DNA of 64,000 nt from Azorhizobium doebereinerae UFLA1-100 (GCF_000473085.1 NZ_AXBA01000003.1:89199-153198), one strand, 5' to 3'. Counted from the first letter of the stretch, positions 37,322-45,748 are shown. Numbers and translations: made by a program. Notes: generated by a model from the sequence alone, not told the origin.

Positions 37322-38538
37322 CGCGCGGCCTCCGCGCGGATCGCGCCCATGGCGGGCGGCACGGGCACGGCCGCGTAAAGGGTCCTCAGACGGTCGAGAA
37401 AAGCCGGCTCCAGCTTCTTTATCGTGCCGGCCACCGGGTCTGCGCCTGCCATCATCGTGTCGCTCGCTTCCAGGGAAAAATCCATGGCGAACCGGACCCG
37501 CGGGGTCCGGATCGCCGAGATGGTGTCGAGGCAGGCGCGCACGTCGCGCGCGCCCGCCGCCCAGGCGCCGGCGATGACGTCGGCCGCGAAGGTCGCGTCC
37601 TCCACCGCCATGGTGGCGCCTTGGCCGAGGGTGGGGACCATGCCGTGGGCGCTGTCGCCGAGATAGAGCACGGGCGCGGCGGGATCGGCGTACAGCACGC
37701 CGTGCTCCTGCATCCGCGCCCAATGCACCTGGTCGAAATGGGTGGTGATCTGCCGGACCAGCCATGCCGCCGCGGGGCTCGGTTCGCCGGAGGCCGGCAG
37801 GTAGGCCGCGCGCAAGGCCTCCACCGTCTTCGCCGCGTCGGGGATCGGCCGGTCGGGATCGATGGGGAAGGTGCCGGCCATGTAGACATAGCCCGGCGGC
37901 ACCCGGAAGGTGAGCAGGCGATTAGGGCCGTTGAACAACTGGGCATAGTCGTCGATCAGGCCGGCGCTGGTGTCCGGCACCAGCAGGCGGAAGATGGCAA
38001 TGCCCACCTGCTTCAGCTCCGGCGCGCCGGACATCTCCGCGCGCACCTGCGAATAGCGCCCGTCGGCGGCGATCAGCAGGTCGAGATCCTCCAGCCGATG
38101 CGTCGCGCCGCCCTGGAGGTAGGTCACGCCGACCTTGCCGGGCGCGGTGCGCCGCGCGCCGGTGATGGCGCAGCCGTAGCGCACGACATCGCCCGCCGCC
38201 TCGCGCATCACCCGGTAGAGTTCCGCCCAGCGGATGCGCCATCCCTCATGGGCGGCGACGTCGGCGAGCGGCAGGTGGAACAGTTCCCGCCCGCCGGTGA
38301 GGGAGATGCGCCAGGTCTTCCAGGCGAAAGCGGCCTCGGTGATGGCGGCGGCCAGCTCCGGGTCGTGCGCGGTCAGCGCCTTGACGGCATTGGGGCCGAT
38401 GTTGAGCCCGGTGCCCGCCTCCGACTGGTCGTCCGGCGCGACCCGCTCCAGGCAGGTGACGTCGAGGCCCGGCACGCGGGCGAGCGAACGGGCCATGATG
38501 CAGCCGGCGACGCCGGCTCCGACGATGCCGACCTTCAC
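37318..38538 (-). CDS. FAD-dependent aromatic-ring-type monooxygenase
   Basis: A 406-residue group A flavoprotein monooxygenase. FAD-binding GxGxxG is in VGIVGAGVAGCIMARSLAR (about residue 3), the DG motif in LLIAADGRYSQVR (about 155), and the GD motif in LYLGDSAHGMVPTLGQGATM (about 293). The family hydroxylates aromatic or heteroaromatic rings using NAD(P)H and oxygen; members include salicylate and 6-hydroxynicotinate hydroxylases and the urate hydroxylase HpxO. GTG 38538 overlaps the amidohydrolase stop as GTGA, which fixes this unusual start. Hydroxylation of an N-heterocycle before ring opening is the likely role. Confidence 0.88.
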   Translation of the reverse strand: MKVGIVGAGVAGCIMARSLARVPGLDVTCLERVAPDDQSEAGTGLNIGPNAVKALTAHDPELAAAITEAAFAWKTWRISLTGGRELFHLPLADVAAHEGWRIRWAELYRVMREAAGDVVRYGCAITGARRTAPGKVGVTYLQGGATHRLEDLDLLIAADGRYSQVRAEMSGAPELKQVGIAIFRLLVPDTSAGLIDDYAQLFNGPNRLLTFRVPPGYVYMAGTFPIDPDRPIPDAAKTVEALRAAYLPASGEPSPAAAWLVRQITTHFDQVHWARMQEHGVLYADPAAPVLYLGDSAHGMVPTLGQGATMAVEDATFAADVIAGAWAAGARDVRACLDTISAIRTPRVRFAMDFSLEASDTMMAGADPVAGTIKKLEPAFLDRLRTLYAAVPVPPAMGAIRAEAAR

Positions 38539-39668
38539 GCCGCTTCTCCCTGCGCCCGGACGGGTCCGGCGGCGGCGATGGCGGCGATGAGCCCGCCGCC
38601 GTCCGGCCCCTGGTGCTCCGCGCCGCCCGACACGAAGATGCGGCCGTCGCCGGCGATGGCGGCCACCAGGCCGCCCACGGCGCCGCGAATGTGCCGCTGG
38701 GCGTTGATGTCCGTATCGTCGAGCATGGTATGGCGATGGGCGCGGATGCGCCCGCGCCGGTCCGGCTCGCATTTGACGAACACCGCCCGCACGCGCGCAC
38801 CGTCCTCCGGCCCGAGCTGCGGGGCGGCGCTCAGGCCGAGATCACTGAACACCTGGGTCACCGCGCCCACGTCCAGCGCGTCCGCCATGGGGCGATGGGC
38901 GATGCGCAGGCTACCCGTCCAGGTGGGGCTGTTGCCGAACAGGACCACCTCCACCGCATCCACCTCCACGCCGGAGGACACGCTGGCGCGGGTGGAAAAG
39001 AGCTGGAAGGCGGCAAGCAAGCCCTCCTGCGAGGCGTCGCCCGGCGTTGCCTCGCCGAGGGCCAAAGCGACGCCGAAGGCGCCGGCGGCGCGCGCATAGG
39101 CCATGGAGCGGTTTGGGTCGGCGGTCACCACCGTGTGCCCGGCCGCGCGCGCGGCCTCGGCCCGTGCGGAAGTGATGCAGGGGCATTTGATCTGCACGAA
39201 GTGGACGTCCATGGGGTCGGCGATGGCGGCGTCCGCCATGGCGGCGCGGACCGTCTCTGCCACGGTCCCGATCTGACTGCGGGTGCCGATGTCCTGCGGC
39301 GGCACGCGGGCGCTCACGGCCCGGCCGATCGCGAGGGCCGGCCAGGCCGGATCGGGCGGCGTGTCGTCCGCCGCGCGGGTGAACACCACATAGTGCGGGC
39401 TCAGCACCCCTTCCGTGCCGCCGGACAGGATGCAGGGGATACGCCGCGCCAGTTCCTCCGGCGGCGTGTCCAGATGGCGGCCCAGCAGGGCCATGAGGGT
39501 CTGGGTGAAGTAGCCGCGGGTGAAGTCGTTGACCCCGCCGTTGCCTTCGGTCTTGCCGATGACCGCCACCACGTCCGGGGCCTTGACCTCGCCGGCCGTC
39601 AGCAGCGCCTCAAGCGCGGAAAGGTCTCCCGGATGGGCCATGGAGAGCCGGTGAACGCCCGCCCGCAT
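38535..39668 (-). CDS. Ring-opening amidohydrolase (cyanuric acid hydrolase/barbiturase family), copy 2
   Basis: A 377-residue second member of the AtzD/barbiturase family. Dyad motifs are AVIGKTEGNGGVNDFTRGYF (about residue 35), LSGGTEGVLSPHYVVF (about 82), VHFVQIKCPCITS (about 155), SVSSGVEVDAVEVVLFGNSP (about 232), VFVKCEPDRRGRIRAHRHTM (about 303) and FVSGGAEHQGPDGGG (about 350). It keeps the canonical glycine-rich C-terminal loop that copy 1 lacks. The two copies are clearly homologous but far from identical, so not a recent duplication. It is the first gene of an operon with a flavin monooxygenase, VOC protein and importer. The substrate is unknown. Confidence 0.9.
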   Translation of the reverse strand: MRAGVHRLSMAHPGDLSALEALLTAGEVKAPDVVAVIGKTEGNGGVNDFTRGYFTQTLMALLGRHLDTPPEELARRIPCILSGGTEGVLSPHYVVFTRAADDTPPDPAWPALAIGRAVSARVPPQDIGTRSQIGTVAETVRAAMADAAIADPMDVHFVQIKCPCITSARAEAARAAGHTVVTADPNRSMAYARAAGAFGVALALGEATPGDASQEGLLAAFQLFSTRASVSSGVEVDAVEVVLFGNSPTWTGSLRIAHRPMADALDVGAVTQVFSDLGLSAAPQLGPEDGARVRAVFVKCEPDRRGRIRAHRHTMLDDTDINAQRHIRGAVGGLVAAIAGDGRIFVSGGAEHQGPDGGGLIAAIAAAGPVRAQGEAA

Positions 39669-39702
39669 CGTCGCGCTACCCCTGGTGCATCGCCTCGCTA
39701 TG

Positions 39703-39757
39703 CTCACTATGAAAGTTTGCAGTGAGCGCGCCTAGCATCAGTTTGCACTCGGAGTGA
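39703..39757. promoter_or_regulatory. Repeat-rich promoter region of second ring-opening operon
   Basis: AGTTTGCA occurs twice as a direct repeat (39714-39721 and 39740-39747, 26 bp apart). The first lies inside a CTCACT/AGTGAG inverted repeat (39703-39708 and 39721-39726); the second is followed by the palindrome CACTCGGAGTG (39746-39756). The region lies 35-90 bp before the amidohydrolase start, where a LysR-type activator or repressor would bind. Confidence 0.45.
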
Positions 39758-39781
39758 GATCAAAAAGGTCTCAGGCCTGCC

Positions 39782-40681
39782 TCAAAGCGTGGCGAGGGAG
39801 AGTTTCAGGCTCTCCAGGAAGCTGAGCGCGGCGATGGGCAGGCCACGGCCGGCGCGCACGCCGAGCACCAGCCGGGACTTGGGCAGCAAGGGATCGACGA
39901 GGGGCACGGCGATCATCTCGCCGCGCTCCATCTCGCGCCGGGCGCCGGTCTCGAACTGGAAGCAGATCGCCCCGGTGGCCTGGCAATAGATCTTCTGCGC
40001 CTGCACGGTGGAGGCCTCCAGCATCACCTGGAAGGACAGGCGGGTCTTGGCCAGCGCGGCGTCCAGCATGCGCCGGCTGCCGAAGGTCTCGGTGCCGACC
40101 GCCACCGGATAGGGCTGGCAATCGGACAGGCGCAGGGACTTGCGCCGGGCGAGCGGATGGTCCGGCCGCATCAGGGCGCACAGGGCCTGGGGGACCGCGG
40201 CGAGTTCGGACAGGGCGGTGCCGGCCGGCGGATCGTGGGCCAGCACGAGGTCCACGTCATCCGCCAGCAGCGCGGCCAGCAGCGGCTGGGTGGCGCCCAC
40301 CACCATCTGGAACTGCACGCCGGGATGGCGCTCCTGATAGCGTGCGATGGTGGCCGGCACGAGATCGTTGGCGACGGATTCCGCGCAGGCGATCTTCACC
40401 GTGCCGCGCACCAGCCCGCGCAACTGCTCGATCTGCGAGGCGGCGGCCGCGAGGTCCGACAGGCTGCGGCGGATGGCGACGATGAGCACCTCGCCCGCCG
40501 CCGTCAGCCGCACGCCGCGCGGCAGGCGCTCGAACAATGGCGTGCCCGCCGCCTCCTCCGCCTCCAGGATCCGCCGGTTGAGCGCGGTGGAGGCGATGCC
40601 GAGGGTCTCCGCCGCCTTGCGGATGGAGCCCGCGCGGGCGACGGCGTCGAGATAGAGGAAAAGGCGGGGCGGCGGCAGCAT
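39782..40681 (-). CDS. LysR family transcriptional regulator
   Basis: A 299-residue LysR regulator. The winged HTH reads FLYLDAVARAGSIRKAAETL near residue 8 and GIASTALNRRILEAEEAAG after it. The effector domain begins about residue 90 (GTVKIACAESVANDLVPATI). It is in the same direction as, and 113 bp upstream of, the second ring-opening operon, and divergent from the spermidine-like importer operon at 40974. Either or both may be its targets. The effector is not identifiable. Confidence 0.86.
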   Translation of the reverse strand: MLPPPRLFLYLDAVARAGSIRKAAETLGIASTALNRRILEAEEAAGTPLFERLPRGVRLTAAGEVLIVAIRRSLSDLAAAASQIEQLRGLVRGTVKIACAESVANDLVPATIARYQERHPGVQFQMVVGATQPLLAALLADDVDLVLAHDPPAGTALSELAAVPQALCALMRPDHPLARRKSLRLSDCQPYPVAVGTETFGSRRMLDAALAKTRLSFQVMLEASTVQAQKIYCQATGAICFQFETGARREMERGEMIAVPLVDPLLPKSRLVLGVRAGRGLPIAALSFLESLKLSLATL

Positions 40682-40973
40682 GCGACAGCTTTACCCAAGC
40701 CGCGCCCGCCGGCAAAGGCCGCTCCGCCGTCTCCAGGCCAGGGCGGCCGGGGCGGCTGCACGTACAAGGGCCGCTTTTCCTTCCGCTGCGGCATCTTTTG
40801 TTGATCTGACGCTTTTCACGCCACCTGCCCCGCGCTCTGCCCACCAGGAAGGCGAATGGGCCCTGGAGAGACGGGCAATACCAGTTCAATATACTGCTAA
40901 TCATATCATAATCCGTAATTGGCATGCCATTTGCTGTTGTCGAAGCACGCACAGGGGATGCCGGACGGCGCAC
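40682..40973. other. Divergent intergenic region, AT-rich control region
   Basis: The 292-bp gap between the divergent LysR gene and the importer ATPase gene has no coding content that I can support. A conspicuous AT-rich patch at about 40880-40920 (AATATACTGCTAATCATATC and following) stands out from the GC-rich surroundings. It is the probable promoter and LysR-binding area. Confidence 0.5.
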
Positions 40974-42071
40974 ATGCAGAAGCGTGACACGGGGGAAGGC
41001 GGACGTTCGCTGGTGGTGGATGCGGTCACGCATCGCTACGGCGCGAGCGTCGCGGTGGAGAATATCAACCTCGACATCCGTTCCGGTGAACTGGTGGCAC
41101 TGCTGGGGCCGTCGGGCTGCGGGAAGACGACGCTGCTGCGCATCATCGCCGGCTTCGTCCGCCAGACCGAGGGCCGCATCATCCTGTCCGACGAGGTGGT
41201 CGATGACCTCGGCCCGAAGCGGCGGCGCATCGGCATCGTGTTCCAGAATTACGCCCTGTTCCCGCACATGAGCGTGGCGGAGAACGTGGCCTACGGCCCG
41301 GCGGCGCTGGGCATGGGCAAGGCCGAGCGCGAGGCCGAGGTGCGGCGGCTGCTGGAGCTGGTCAAGCTCGGCCATCTGGCCGACCGCCTGCCGCGCCAGC
41401 TCTCCGGCGGCCAGCAGCAGCGCGTTGCGCTCGCCCGCGCGCTCGCCATCAAGCCGCGCATCCTGCTGCTGGACGAGCCGTTCGCCGCGCTCGACAAGAA
41501 TTTGCGGCTCGACATGCAGATCGAGATCAAGCGCCTCCAGCGCCTGTCCGGCATCACCACGGTGATGGTGACCCACGACCAGGAGGAGGCCCTCTCCATG
41601 GCCGACCGCGTCGCCGTGCTGAGCCAGGGCCGCCTGGAGCAGTTCGCCTCGCCCACCGAGATCTACGACCGGCCGCAGAGCCTGTTCGTCAACACCTTCG
41701 TCGGCTCGGCCAACCAGCTCAACGGCATCGTCGTTTCGGCGGATGCCGGGCGGGCCACGGTGCGCCTCGACGCCGGCGCCGAAGTGGTGGCGCGCACGCC
41801 GGCCGGCACGCTCGCCGCCGGCCAGCGCTGCCTCGTGTGCCTGCGCCCCGAGCATCTGGAGCTCGGCGACGGCGCGGACGGCTTTGCCGCCGTGGTCGAG
41901 ATGGGCCTGCCGCTCGGGCCGACCGTGGTGCACGAGGTGCGCGGCGCCGACGGCGCCGGCATCAAGGTGTCCGAGCCCCGCCGCGCCGGCGTGGCGCTGC
42001 GCGAAACCGGGGCGCCGGTCCGCGTGCGCCCCGCCGCGCCCGATCTTGCCACCGCCTATTCCGCTTCCTGA
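40974..42071 (+). CDS. Spermidine/putrescine-type ABC transporter ATPase (PotA-like)
   Basis: A 365-residue ATPase with the cassette followed by a TOBE regulatory domain. Walker A is GPSGCGKTTLLRIIAG (about residue 42), the Q-loop and coupling region is VFQNYALFPHMSVAENVAYG (about 88), signature [15 protein letters not shown] (about 143) and Walker B ILLLDEPFAALD. The TOBE domain spans about 240-360. Sequence similarity covers polyamine, iron and other small-anion systems, so polyamine is a default label. The ATG at 40974 has a weak ribosome-binding site. First gene of the operon. Confidence 0.87.
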   Translation: MQKRDTGEGGRSLVVDAVTHRYGASVAVENINLDIRSGELVALLGPSGCGKTTLLRIIAGFVRQTEGRIILSDEVVDDLGPKRRRIGIVFQNYALFPHMSVAENVAYGPAALGMGKAEREAEVRRLLELVKLGHLADRLPRQLSGGQQQRVALARALAIKPRILLLDEPFAALDKNLRLDMQIEIKRLQRLSGITTVMVTHDQEEALSMADRVAVLSQGRLEQFASPTEIYDRPQSLFVNTFVGSANQLNGIVVSADAGRATVRLDAGAEVVARTPAGTLAAGQRCLVCLRPEHLELGDGADGFAAVVEMGLPLGPTVVHEVRGADGAGIKVSEPRRAGVALRETGAPVRVRPAAPDLATAYSAS

Positions 42072-42090
42072 GCCCTCCGAGGAGACACGC

Positions 42091-43137
42091 ATGGACTTCA
42101 GTCGTCGCCAGTTGATGCAGACCGCGCTCACGCTCGGCGCCATGCAGGCCTTCCCCGGCCTGTCCTATGCCCAGGCGCGCCCGCTGGTGTTCGCCACCTT
42201 CACCGGCAGTTGGGAGGAGGCGCACAAGGCGGTCCTCGTTCCGGCCTTCCGGAAGATGACGGACAATGCGCAGATCGTGCTCGATCCCATGCTCTCGGTG
42301 GACCAGATCGCCAAGGTCACCGCCGCGCGAGCCAATCCGCCCATCGACGTGATGCTGCACGATCCCGGCCCGGCGCTGATCGCCATCGCCGATGGGCTGG
42401 TGGAGCCCTATCCGGTGGCCAAGAGCGCCTATTACAAGGACCTGATCTCCGAGGCGCAGGTGGACACCGGCCCGGCGCCCTTCTTCCAGGTGGTGGGCCT
42501 CACCTACAATCCCGAAGTCATCAAGACCCCGCCCACGTCCTGGGCCGACCTGTGGAAGCCGGAATACAAGGGCCGGGTCGGCATCACCAACCTCAACTCG
42601 ACGCTCGGCACCGGCTTCATGGTGGAGATCGCCAAGATGCATGGCGGCTCGGAGGCCAATATCGATCCGGCCTTCGCCGCCATCGACAAGCTGAAGCCCA
42701 ATCTGGCGGCGGTGGCGGCCAATCCGGGCGCGCTGGCGACGCTGTTCCAGCAGGGCCAGATCGACATCTCGCCCGGCAATTTCAACGCCATCCAGATCCT
42801 GAAAGCCAAGGGCGTGCCGGTGGAGTTCGTGGCGCCGAAGGAAGGCGCCATCGCCTTCAAGACCACCATGCACATCGTCAAGAACTCGCCCAACCAGGAA
42901 CTGGCCTTCAAGCTCATCGAGGCGGCGCTGTCACCTGAGGTGCAGGCCACGCTGATGGCCAGCCCCTATCTGATCGTGCCCACCAACGGCAAGGTGCCGA
43001 TGACCGGCGAGATCGCCAAGGTGCTGGCCAAGGACACGGACGAGCTGAAGAAGAAGTTCGTGTTCCAGGACTGGAAGGCGATCAACGCCCAGCGCTCCGC
43101 CTGGATCGAGCGGTTCAACCGCGAGATCAGGATCTGA
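42091..43137 (+). CDS. Spermidine/putrescine-type ABC solute-binding protein
   Basis: A 348-residue periplasmic binding protein. The N-terminus has a twin-arginine-like motif (FSRRQLMQTAL) before a hydrophobic stretch and cleavage near LSYAQARP (residue 28), suggesting Tat export. The fold resembles PotD/AfuA-type proteins: GSWEEAHKAVLVPAFRKMT near residue 38 and PPTSWADLWKPEYKGRVGIT near 148. GAGGAG precedes ATG 42091. It is between the ATPase and first permease genes. Confidence 0.86.
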   Translation: MDFSRRQLMQTALTLGAMQAFPGLSYAQARPLVFATFTGSWEEAHKAVLVPAFRKMTDNAQIVLDPMLSVDQIAKVTAARANPPIDVMLHDPGPALIAIADGLVEPYPVAKSAYYKDLISEAQVDTGPAPFFQVVGLTYNPEVIKTPPTSWADLWKPEYKGRVGITNLNSTLGTGFMVEIAKMHGGSEANIDPAFAAIDKLKPNLAAVAANPGALATLFQQGQIDISPGNFNAIQILKAKGVPVEFVAPKEGAIAFKTTMHIVKNSPNQELAFKLIEAALSPEVQATLMASPYLIVPTNGKVPMTGEIAKVLAKDTDELKKKFVFQDWKAINAQRSAWIERFNREIRI

Positions 43138-43145
43138 CGTCCCAT

Positions 43146-43213
43146 GCGCCTGCCGGTGCCGCATGGCTCCGGCAGGCGCGAGCCTGTTCCATGCCCGGCG
43201 GACACCGCCGGGC
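43146..43213 (+). terminator. Two consecutive stem-loops after binding-protein gene
   Basis: GCGCCTGCCGG (43146-43156) pairs perfectly with CCGGCAGGCGC (43169-43179). A second stem, GCCCGGCGG-ACA-CCGCCGGGC, spans 43193-43213. Both are in the gap between the binding-protein stop and the permease start, with no T-run. They repeat the arrangement found after other binding-protein genes here. Confidence 0.55.
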
Positions 43214-43247
43214 CTCCTCCGCCTTCCTCGTTCCGGGGCCGATCGCC

Positions 43248-44111
43248 ATGGCGACCACCGCCACGCCCAAAGCGCCGACCGCCTACGACCTCAAGCTGGC
43301 GCTGCCGCTCGGGGCGTTCCTGGCGGTGTTCTTCGTGGCGCCGCTCGCCGTGCTGTTCCTGCTGAGCCTCCAGTCGGACCCCAAGGGCACGTCCTACGGC
43401 CTCAGCCAATACGGCAACTTCCTGGGCGATGCCTTCAGCCTCGGCGTGCTGGGCTCGACGCTGCTGCTGGGGGTGAAGGTCACGGCCCTGTCCTTCCTGC
43501 TCGGCTATCCCGTCGCCTTTGCCTACACCCGCGTCGGCGCGCGGCTGAAAAGCCTGATCATCCTCATCGTGCTGCTGCCGCTGCTGACCTCGGTGGTGGT
43601 GCGCACCTTCGCCTGGATCGTCATCCTGGGGCGCCAGGGCATCATCAATTCCGCGCTGCTCTCCATGGGCCTCATCTCGACGCCGCTGAAGCTGCTCTAT
43701 ACGGAGAGTGGCCTCGTGGTGGCGCTGGCGCAGGTGCAGATGCCGCTCATGGTATTGCCGCTCATCACCGCCATCGGCCGCATCGACCCGAACCTGACGG
43801 ACGCCTCCGCCGCCCTCGGCTCCGGCGCGTGGCGGACCTTCTTCAAGGTGACGCTGCCTTTGTCGCTGCCCGGCATCATCGCCGGCTCCCTGCTCACCTA
43901 TGCGGCGGCGATCACCGCCTTCATCACCCAGAGCCTCGTCGGCGGCGGGCAGATGCTGTTCATGCCCATGTATCTCTACCAGCAGGCCTCGACCCTGCAG
44001 AACTGGCCGTTCGCGGCGGCCATCTCCATCATCTTCCTGGTGGCGGTGCTGGCCGTCGTCACCCTCTTCAACCTGCTGGGCCGCCTGTCGCGCGGCGTCG
44101 CGAGCGCGTGA
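43248..44111 (+). CDS. Spermidine/putrescine-type ABC permease (PotB-like)
   Basis: A 287-residue permease with about six transmembrane helices. It has a first helix at LPLGAFLAVFFVAPLAVLFL, the VVVRTFAWIVILGRQGIINS segment near residue 118, and the EAA region DASAALGSGAWRTFFKVTLP near 186. ATG 43248 is chosen because it starts the hydrophilic arm common to the family; an upstream ATG at 43191 would add a poorly conserved extension running back into the hairpin region. Its partner permease follows but is disrupted. Confidence 0.86.
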   Translation: MATTATPKAPTAYDLKLALPLGAFLAVFFVAPLAVLFLLSLQSDPKGTSYGLSQYGNFLGDAFSLGVLGSTLLLGVKVTALSFLLGYPVAFAYTRVGARLKSLIILIVLLPLLTSVVVRTFAWIVILGRQGIINSALLSMGLISTPLKLLYTESGLVVALAQVQMPLMVLPLITAIGRIDPNLTDASAALGSGAWRTFFKVTLPLSLPGIIAGSLLTYAAAITAFITQSLVGGGQMLFMPMYLYQQASTLQNWPFAAAISIIFLVAVLAVVTLFNLLGRLSRGVASA

Positions 44112-44120
44112 GGCGGAACG

Positions 44121-45181
44121 ATGCGCCGGGACTGGGACAGCTTCTCCTTCCACCTCGCCATCGGCATCGTCGCGGTGCTGGCGCTGGTCCTGCTGGTGGC
44201 GCCCACCGCCATCGTCATCATCGTCTCCTTCACCAGCGGCTTCTCGCTGCGCTTCCCGCCGCCGGGCTATTCGCTGCGCTGGTATGGGGAGCTGTGGGAC
44301 GCCTGGCAGCTGCATTTCGCCGCCATGAACAGCCTGAAGGTCGCCGCCGCCGCCACCGGCCTGTCCATCCTGCTGGGCACGGCGGCGGGGCTCGGCATCG
44401 CCCGCTCGCAGCGCGCCTCGGCGAAGATGCTGGACAGCCTGTTCATGTCGCCGCTGGTGCTGCCCGCGCTGGCCTTCGGGCTCTCCGCGCTGATGTTCTT
44501 CTCGGCGCTGGGCATGCCGGTCTCGCCGCTCACCCTCATCATCGGCCATACGGTGGTGTGCGTGCCCTATGTGGTGCGCAACACGGTGGCGGCGCTGTCG
44601 CAGCTCGACCCGACGCTGCTCGAATGCTCCGCAAGCCTCGGGGCGGACAAGGTCTACACCTTCCGCCGCATCACCCTGCCGCTGATCCGGCCGGGCATCC
44701 TGGCGGGCGGGTTCATCGCCTTCATGTCGTCCTTCGACAATGTGCCGGTGTCGCTGTTCCTGCGCGATGCCGCCACCGACATGCTGCCCATCCGCTCATC
44801 GGCCATACGGTGGTGTGCGTGCCCTATGTGGTGCGCAACACGGTGGCGGCGCTGTCGCAGCTCGACCCGACGCTGCTCGAATGCTCCGCAAGCCTCGGGG
44901 CGGACAAGGTCTACACCTTCCGCCGCATCACCCTGCCGCTGATCCGGCCGGGCATCCTGGCGGGCGGGTTCATCGCCTTCATGTCGTCCTTCGACAATGT
45001 GCCGGTGTCGCTGTTCCTGCGCGATGCCGCCACCGACATGCTGCCCATCCGCATGTGGCAGGACCTGGAGGGCAAGCTCGACGTGACCATCGCCGCGCTC
45101 TCCGGCGTGCTCATCGTCTTCACCATCGCGCTCATCATGGTGATGGAGCGCCTCACCGGCCTGTCGCGGAGGCTGGCGTGA
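44121..45181 (+). pseudogene. Spermidine/putrescine-type ABC permease (PotC-like), broken by internal tandem duplication
   Basis: The reading frame opens at ATG 44121 with a normal PotC-like permease (RDWDSFSFHLAIGIVAVLAL; later GHTVVCVPYVVRNTVAALSQ). At 44796 a second copy of the preceding 257 bp begins. Since 257 is not a multiple of 3, translation shifts frame and stops at 44942. The second copy is read in the correct sense only in another frame, ending with the expected C-terminus ERLTGLSRRLA at 45181. Deleting one copy restores an intact permease of 267 residues. Without it the importer probably lacks half its channel. It could be a real recent mutation, a reversible switch, or an assembly error. 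Confidence 0.88.
44539..45052 (+). repeat. Perfect 257-bp tandem direct duplication
   Basis: Bases 44539-44795 and 44796-45052 are identical over all 257 positions as read here. The unit begins TCATCGGCCATACGG and ends CTGCCCATCCGC, lies wholly within the permease gene, and shows no notable microhomology at its ends. Zero divergence means it is very recent or artefactual. Confidence 0.95.
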
Positions 45182-45192
45182 GAGGGCGGGGG

Positions 45193-45570
45193 TCAGATGC
45201 CCCGGAACAGCTGGATGCCCCAGGGCGTGAACTTGAACGGCAGGTGGTAATGCTCCTCCACCGCGCTCACCACGAAACGGAACGGCACCTCGTCCAGGAA
45301 GGATGTCTCGCGCGCGCCATAGCCATTGGACCGCAGCCAGGAGCCAAGCGCGAACACCACCTCATAGGTGCCCGCCGCAATCCCCGTGCCGGCGGCGATG
45401 GGATGATCGAACAGGCCGTTCGGCCCAAGCGCGCCCGCCGCGATCCTGCGCCGCTCCGGTGCCAGCGCGAAGACCTCCAGCTTGAGGCCGGCGGCGGCGA
45501 TGCCCTTGGCGATGTCCACGCCGTGGATGGAGATGCCGCCCGCCTGTGCCGAGCCGTGCCTTTGTGTCAT
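45193..45570 (-). CDS. Transthyretin-like / 5-hydroxyisourate hydrolase family protein, divergent active site
   Basis: A 125-residue transthyretin-fold protein related to 5-hydroxyisourate hydrolase of purine breakdown. Conserved: His in ISIHGVDIAKG (about residue 15), TYEVVFALGSWL (about 67) and EEHYHLPFKFTPWG (about 104). Altered: the usual DGR is NGL, so the catalytic Arg is missing, and the signature C-terminal YRGS is FRGI. It may act on a related but different ring or have another role. It is convergent with the broken permease and divergent from the amidase at 45749. Confidence 0.8.
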   Translation of the reverse strand: MTQRHGSAQAGGISIHGVDIAKGIAAAGLKLEVFALAPERRRIAAGALGPNGLFDHPIAAGTGIAAGTYEVVFALGSWLRSNGYGARETSFLDEVPFRFVVSAVEEHYHLPFKFTPWGIQLFRGI

Positions 45571-45748
45571 GCCGTGCCCCTGTTCCGGTTGGTGTCCCAA
45601 TCCGGTTGTGGCCGATGGTAGCGCCGAATGCCAGCCCGGCCGTGGCCCGGGGGAAGGGCGCGCCGCCCTGCTGCCCGCGCTGGCGGTTTCGCGGTGCCGG
45701 GGGTACTCACTGCCCCAGAGCGGTTCTGTCGCCGACGGGAGACAAGGC

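Noticed and set aside
44121..44942. 273-residue permease as a complete gene
   Set aside because: Its last 50 residues are a frameshifted reading of the duplicated segment (Arg/Ser/Cys-rich), not permease sequence.
43163..45181. 672-codon frame reading through both permease regions as one fused protein
   Set aside because: Most of it is out of frame with the first permease. Only its last part, beyond the 257-bp duplication, is real permease sequence.
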